The notes beneath the pieces are model-generated. The model had not been told where the DNA came from. It did not search any database and was given only the letters and a program-made list of their open reading frames with translations. The translations under genes were made by a program, and so were the position numbers. 8,573 bases of DNA, taken from UBA965 sp046303375. Lineage in GTDB: Bacteria > Chloroflexota > Chloroflexia > Chloroflexales > Roseiflexaceae. The stretch spans positions 1 through 8,573 of the forward strand of contig JBKCGB010000218.1 in the NCBI GenBank assembly GCA_046303375.1, given 5' to 3'. Positions 5,402 to 8,573 of the stretch are shown piece by piece (the stretch's first letter is position 1; every line of letters begins with the position of its first letter).

Positions 5402-6798
5402 AGACTGCCTATCGGATTCTTGCGGCGGGCACTCGCCATCAGCGTACCGAGGCGGTGGACTACATTCCAGTTGGGAACTTTGCTAAACAACACGTCGTGG
5501 GCATAGACTTGGTACACGTACTGGTCGTTGCCGATTTTGAGCGGACTCGATACACCCAGTGGGCTCCCCACTGCCCATGTGCGAGCCAGCAGATGGAGCT
5601 GTTGGTTCGGGGCGTAGGTGACTTTCATCAGGCGGTATGTTTCAGCGAGGAGTGTATCGCGCAGAGTGACCGCCCAATCAACAATCATGCCACCCAGATC
5701 ACTGACACGCGCCATCTTCTTCCAATCGACGTTTGTTGGGTCATTGCCACGTACATAGACGGTGTCACCGGCAAAGACCTGGAAGACATACATCTGACCG
5801 CTGATTTCGAGCATGGCAGGTGGGGCAAGTGGCGCTCCGATATCGCGGTTGGCAAACAAAAAGAGGTGGAACGGATTCTCAGGACGGAAGCCAGTCCCGC
5901 CGATACGCAGGGTTTCGTCGAGCAAAAAGCGTTCAAATGTTTTTTCGGCAGGGATGGTATCACCGATAGTCTGCCACATGCTCCCTGGGCGATTCCAGCC
6001 GACTTCCATAAACAATGTATCGAGGGCATAGGGCACAATGGTGTAGGACTTGTTGTTGAATGTGGCTTGGCGACTTTTGGCGATAGGCATACCCAAATAT
6101 TGCTCAACCGCAGTCTGTGTAAATGGTGATATGGCATCGAATGCATCACCGCGCATACCCCAAGCAGTCTGGATGAGTGTGTTTTGTAGTTGTACGACAG
6201 TGGGATCGGGCGTACCGATGGCTCCCGGCTTGATGTCAGGGAGTTTGGTGGTTTTTTTGAGCCATGCATCGACTTCGGCAACGACCCAATCGAGTGATAC
6301 TGCTTTGCCAGGGCACGTTTTGCTGCTGTAGTCGCGGTGGAAGCTGATGAGCTGTTTGGGTGTGATGCCCAGCCGCAACGCGATGCCGCCCAGAATAGCG
6401 AGTGTGTGCTCCCAGACTTTGCCGTTGGGGCGCGCAGCATCGTAGTCACCGACCATTTCTAAGCCGAGTGAGTACCAGCCCTTGATGAAATTACCGTTGC
6501 CAGCACCGGCGTGCACACCGAGCTCACGCATGGGCGTAAAGAGCCAGATGCCGTCAGGTCCAGCAAAAAAATGTGGAGCAGCTGTCCAGCCTTTGGTCGC
6601 AAAAAAGCGTTGCATGCCCTGCATACTGGTGCTGCCCTGCCACTGCGCCACCGTGGGGCGCCATGTGTGATGGAGCACGACTTTGCTGGGCATGACTGGA
6701 CCAAATTGGTATGAGGCAATATATCCGAGCCACTCCATGGGAGTGAGCATTTTGCCGATCATGGGAGGTGTCCCACTCGGTCCAAAATCATCGATCAT
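5398..6798 (-). CDS. N-acetylmuramoyl-L-alanine amidase-like protein (PGRP/Amidase_2) with three C-terminal repeats
   Basis: The N-terminal domain (about residues 38-180 of 466) has the zinc amidase fold that cleaves the bond between N-acetylmuramic acid and the stem peptide of peptidoglycan. Visible are VVLHHTW (ligand His43), HFFAGPDGIWLFTPMRELGVHAGAGN, SLGLEMVGDYD, and FHRDYSSKTCPG with ligands His154 and Cys162. Lys160 is two before the Cys, as Lys128 in T7 lysozyme. The position of T7 Tyr46 appears to be Pro75, so catalytic efficiency is uncertain. The C-terminal 265 residues contain three divergent repeats (separate entry). No signal peptide or membrane segment is visible. The ATG at 6798 is preferred over one at 6846 because GGAGG lies 8 bases before it, while 6846 lacks a site and overlaps a likely -10 box. 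The stop overlaps the hemoglobin start by 4 bases. Domain assignment is firm; activity and location are inference. Confidence 0.85.
   Translation of the reverse strand: MIDDFGPSGTPPMIGKMLTPMEWLGYIASYQFGPVMPSKVVLHHTWRPTVAQWQGSTSMQGMQRFFATKGWTAAPHFFAGPDGIWLFTPMRELGVHAGAGNGNFIKGWYSLGLEMVGDYDAARPNGKVWEHTLAILGGIALRLGITPKQLISFHRDYSSKTCPGKAVSLDWVVAEVDAWLKKTTKLPDIKPGAIGTPDPTVVQLQNTLIQTAWGMRGDAFDAISPFTQTAVEQYLGMPIAKSRQATFNNKSYTIVPYALDTLFMEVGWNRPGSMWQTIGDTIPAEKTFERFLLDETLRIGGTGFRPENPFHLFLFANRDIGAPLAPPAMLEISGQMYVFQVFAGDTVYVRGNDPTNVDWKKMARVSDLGGMIVDWAVTLRDTLLAETYRLMKVTYAPNQQLHLLARTWAVGSPLGVSSPLKIGNDQYVYQVYAHDVLFSKVPNWNVVHRLGTLMASARRKNPIGSL
5440..6195 (-). repeat. Three tandem protein repeats of about 76-82 residues in the amidase C-terminus
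   Basis: By eye, residues 202-282, 287-368 and 378-453 of the amidase align. Each begins with a short helix-like L-x-x-T/E-x-L segment. Next comes G-[MAS]-P-[IL], and about 18 residues later the pattern Y-x4-[YF]-A-x-D-[TV]-[LV]-[FY]: Tyr252/Ala258/Asp260, Tyr337/Ala343/Asp345 and Tyr427/Ala433/Asp435. A Trp and a V/I-rich strand close each unit. I do not recognise them as LysM, SH3b, SPOR or the common peptidoglycan-binding domain. A wall-binding role would be inference from their position after a catalytic domain. Confidence 0.65.
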
Positions 6799-6834
6799 CG
6801 CCACTTCCTCCATACCCGTGCCATACCAATCTTT

Positions 6835-6840
6835 ACTATA
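6835..6840 (-). promoter_or_regulatory. Candidate -10 box of the amidase-hemoglobin unit
   Basis: TATAGT on the minus strand (6840-6835) would place the transcript start near 6828, ahead of the GGAGG site at 6811-6807. No convincing -35 is present; TTGTTG at 16 bases spacing is the best available. Its position supports the downstream ATG at 6798. Confidence 0.4.
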
Positions 6841-6900
6841 GAGCATAGCACGAAGCCAACAAACGCGTCAACCATCCGCCGATAATCCATGTGCTACTGC

Positions 6901-6924
6901 CGCTATCATAGCGTACAATACAAT
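6901..6924 (+). promoter_or_regulatory. Candidate ppx promoter with adjoining inverted repeat
   Basis: An inverted repeat, CGCTA-TCA-TAGCG (6901-6913), is immediately followed by two overlapping TACAAT -10-like hexamers (6914-6919 and 6919-6924). No good -35 is visible. The short divergent gap of about 150 bases between the amidase and ppx starts must contain both promoters. The repeat could be an operator, but this is speculative. Confidence 0.35.
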
Positions 6925-6956
6925 GAGGTGTGATTGAACGGAAGGGCGTGCGTGGC

Positions 6957-8453
6957 ATGCAAGAACGAATTGCAGTCATCGACTTGGGATCAAATACGAC
7001 GCGCATGATTGTGGTGGGGTATGTGCCACAGCACACCTATAAACTCATTGACGAAGTCCGTGAAGCGGTGCGGCTGGCTCATGGGATTGGTGCCGATGGC
7101 AAATTACAGCTGGCACCAATGAATAGAGCCATCAAAACGATGCGCCTTTTTCATCAGATGTGCCGCGGAATTGGTGTTGACCAGATTGTGCCTGTTGCCA
7201 CGAGTGCGGTGCGTGAAGCCACCAACCGCGATGAATTTTTGCAACGCGTGCGTGAAGAAGCCGGTCTCGATTTTCGCGTGTTGACTGCCGCCGAAGAGGC
7301 GTACTACGGCTATCTGGGCGCAATAAATACGTTGAATTTACATAATGGATGCGTCATTGATATCGGAGGTGGCAGCACACAGGTCACCGTAGTGACCAAT
7401 CGGCAGATGAGCCAGAGCATTAGTCGCCCAATTGGTGCAGTACGACTCACTGATCGTTTTGTCAAAAGTGATCCGATTTCGTCACGCGAATTCAAGGCAC
7501 TCGAACAAGCGATTCGTACGCACTTTGCCGATGTGCCATGGCTCAAACAGCAGGGTGGGATGCTTGGTGGCATTGGTGGCACGATTCGTGCATTGGCAGA
7601 AATCGATCAGAAAATGCGCAATCATCCCATTGACCGGGTGCACGGGCACCACATGAGCGTCGATCGTATCAACGAACTCCTCGACACCTTTCGTAGTCTG
7701 ACTGTCAAACAACGCGAAGATTTACCAGGACTCAGTCGTGACCGTGCCGATTTGATTCTCGCAGGCACTACGATTTTGGCTGAGGTCATGCGACGTGGCT
7801 CATTTACACACATCATGATCAGTGGCCAAGGGCTACGTGAAGGACTCTTTTTTGAGCACTTCATGCGTGGCAGTAGCACACTCATTCCCGACATTCGTAG
7901 TTTTAGTGTGATGAATCTGGCACGCATGTACCACTACGAAGCGATTCACTCCGCCAAAGTGCGCGAGCTGGCCCTATCGATGTTTGATCAGCTCTATCCG
8001 ATGCACGGCTATGATGCGTGGGCACGTGAGCTACTCGGCCATGCGGCGATATTGCATGATATTGGCAATGCAGTCAACTACTACGACCACCACAAACATG
8101 GCGCATACCTGCTGGTCAACAGTGCCATGCAGGGATTTAGTCACCGCGAAGTCGCAATTCTGGCACTGTTGGTGCGCTACCACCGCAAAGGTGACGTGTC
8201 GGTGGATACCTACCGCCAGATACTTGAGCCGGGGGATGAGACGTTGGTGATGAAACTCGCTGCCATGTTGCGCTTGTCGGAGTTTTTGGAACGGCGCAAA
8301 AATCAAGTGGTGCAGGCTATCACGATCGAGTTGGGTGCCGTCGTGCGTATGGTGACGCACGCTGCAGGTGATACCACCGTCGAAGTCTGGGATGCTAATC
8401 GCGCTGCTGGCCTCTTCCGCAAGGCCTTTGGCTGTGATATTGATCTTTCGTAG
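6957..8453 (+). CDS. Ppx/GppA family phosphatase (exopolyphosphatase or pppGpp phosphohydrolase)
   Basis: Members of this ASKHA-fold family remove terminal phosphate from inorganic polyphosphate or convert pppGpp to ppGpp; sequence alone does not separate the two. The 498-residue protein has the N-terminal phosphate-1 motif VIDLGSNTTRMIV (7-19), VPVATSAVREATN (78-90), the catalytic-Glu segment TAAEEAYYGYLGA (110-122), VIDIGGGSTQ (133-142), and GGIGGTIRAL (204-213). A C-terminal HD-type domain (about 316-450) keeps His331, the pair His367-Asp368 in LHDIGN, and a His-rich DHHKHGAYLL. The two-domain layout resembles the long E. coli Ppx/GppA proteins rather than the short 300-residue form. The ATG at 6957 is chosen because it gives the family start; GAAGGG lies about 10 bases upstream. 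A GTG at 6930 is possible but lacks well-spaced support. Confidence 0.92.
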   Translation: MQERIAVIDLGSNTTRMIVVGYVPQHTYKLIDEVREAVRLAHGIGADGKLQLAPMNRAIKTMRLFHQMCRGIGVDQIVPVATSAVREATNRDEFLQRVREEAGLDFRVLTAAEEAYYGYLGAINTLNLHNGCVIDIGGGSTQVTVVTNRQMSQSISRPIGAVRLTDRFVKSDPISSREFKALEQAIRTHFADVPWLKQQGGMLGGIGGTIRALAEIDQKMRNHPIDRVHGHHMSVDRINELLDTFRSLTVKQREDLPGLSRDRADLILAGTTILAEVMRRGSFTHIMISGQGLREGLFFEHFMRGSSTLIPDIRSFSVMNLARMYHYEAIHSAKVRELALSMFDQLYPMHGYDAWARELLGHAAILHDIGNAVNYYDHHKHGAYLLVNSAMQGFSHREVAILALLVRYHRKGDVSVDTYRQILEPGDETLVMKLAAMLRLSEFLERRKNQVVQAITIELGAVVRMVTHAAGDTTVEVWDANRAAGLFRKAFGCDIDLS

Positions 8454-8472
8454 GGGTGTGTGAAAGAATGAA

Positions 8473-8485
8473 GGCCGGCACGGCC
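8473..8485 (-). terminator. Weak hairpin between convergent gene ends
   Basis: GGCCG and CGGCC pair around a 3-base loop. On the minus strand the hairpin is followed by TTCATTCTTTC, a pyrimidine-rich run with several T residues. It would suit the end of a minus-strand gene entering from the right. The stem is only 5 bp, so the call is tentative. Confidence 0.3.
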
Positions 8486-8505
8486 CAACTGCCCAGCCCG
8501 CCATT

Positions 8506-8573
8506 TCAATTAAAAGCCACCTGGATGAGCACAACGCGGGAGCGCCCCTCCTCGGCGGGCCCCCCAAAACCAT
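8506..8573 (-). CDS. Possible C-terminal end of a gene entering from the right edge
   Basis: On the minus strand, reading from 8571 to the TGA at 8508-8506, an open frame encodes GFGGPAEEGRSRVVLIQVAFN. The codons look natural, with about 15 of 21 ending in G or C, and the last ten residues resemble a terminal beta strand. A small hairpin and pyrimidine-rich stretch follow before the convergent ppx end. I do not recognise the protein, and 21 codons cannot establish a gene. The plus strand of the same stretch is also open, so this is a candidate only. The local sequence is richer in GC than ppx. Confidence 0.35.
   Translation of the reverse strand, partial: GFGGPAEEGRSRVVLIQVAFN

Noticed and set aside
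6799..6846. Upstream ATG of the amidase adding 16 residues
   Set aside because: No Shine-Dalgarno site precedes it and it overlaps a probable -10 box, while the ATG at 6798 has a strong GGAGG.
8031..8573. Minus-strand open frame opposite the ppx 3' end reaching the right edge
   Set aside because: Most of it is antisense to conserved Ppx/GppA sequence. The translated edge part (Gly/Pro/Arg-rich) looks less natural than the alternative minus frame ending at 8506.
8468..8573. Plus-strand ATG-started frame running off the right edge
   Set aside because: It has only a poor Shine-Dalgarno match and a Pro/Ser/Thr/Arg-rich, low-complexity translation. It probably mirrors the minus-strand candidate, though it cannot be excluded without more sequence.

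Overview
The window comes from a bacterial chromosome of moderate GC content. It carries housekeeping metabolism and no phage, insertion sequence, CRISPR or tRNA signals. Promoters are sigma-70 type and most starts have a Shine-Dalgarno site. A proton-pumping NADH dehydrogenase (nuoA), NADP-isocitrate dehydrogenase and a group II truncated hemoglobin suggest an aerobic or facultatively aerobic organism. The gene content and the multi-repeat amidase would fit Chloroflexota, but that is only a guess.

Region 1 (1-239, minus strand) holds the start of nuoA, cut by the left window edge, and a near-consensus promoter that probably drives the nuo operon.

Region 2 (240-3434, minus strand) is a complete FMN-controlled riboflavin operon. 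From upstream to downstream it has a promoter, an FMN riboswitch, an expression-platform hairpin abutting the first start codon, then ribD, ribE, ribB, ribH and a terminator hairpin. The genes overlap or lie within 14 bases of each other. RibB is monofunctional: the GTP cyclohydrolase II (RibA) half usually fused to it in ribDE-BA-H operons is absent, so the first step of the GTP branch must be encoded elsewhere.

Region 3 (3426-4950, plus strand) is icd, NADP-dependent isocitrate dehydrogenase. It is transcribed divergently from the rib operon from a back-to-back promoter and ends at a perfect 16-bp terminator hairpin.

Region 4 (4967-6840, minus strand) is a two-gene unit: a zinc amidase of the PGRP/Amidase_2 fold with three C-terminal repeats that I do not recognise, translationally coupled (ATGA overlap) to a truncated hemoglobin.

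Region 5 (6901-8573) is a Ppx/GppA phosphatase with an intact HD domain on the plus strand. A short GC-rich tail follows, which may hold the 3' end of a minus-strand gene. No gene-free stretch exceeds 300 bases.

The observations most worth following are the riboswitch platform, where one segment can form either a terminator/SD-sequestering hairpin or a long pairing with the aptamer, and the three-repeat, signal-less amidase coupled to a hemoglobin.
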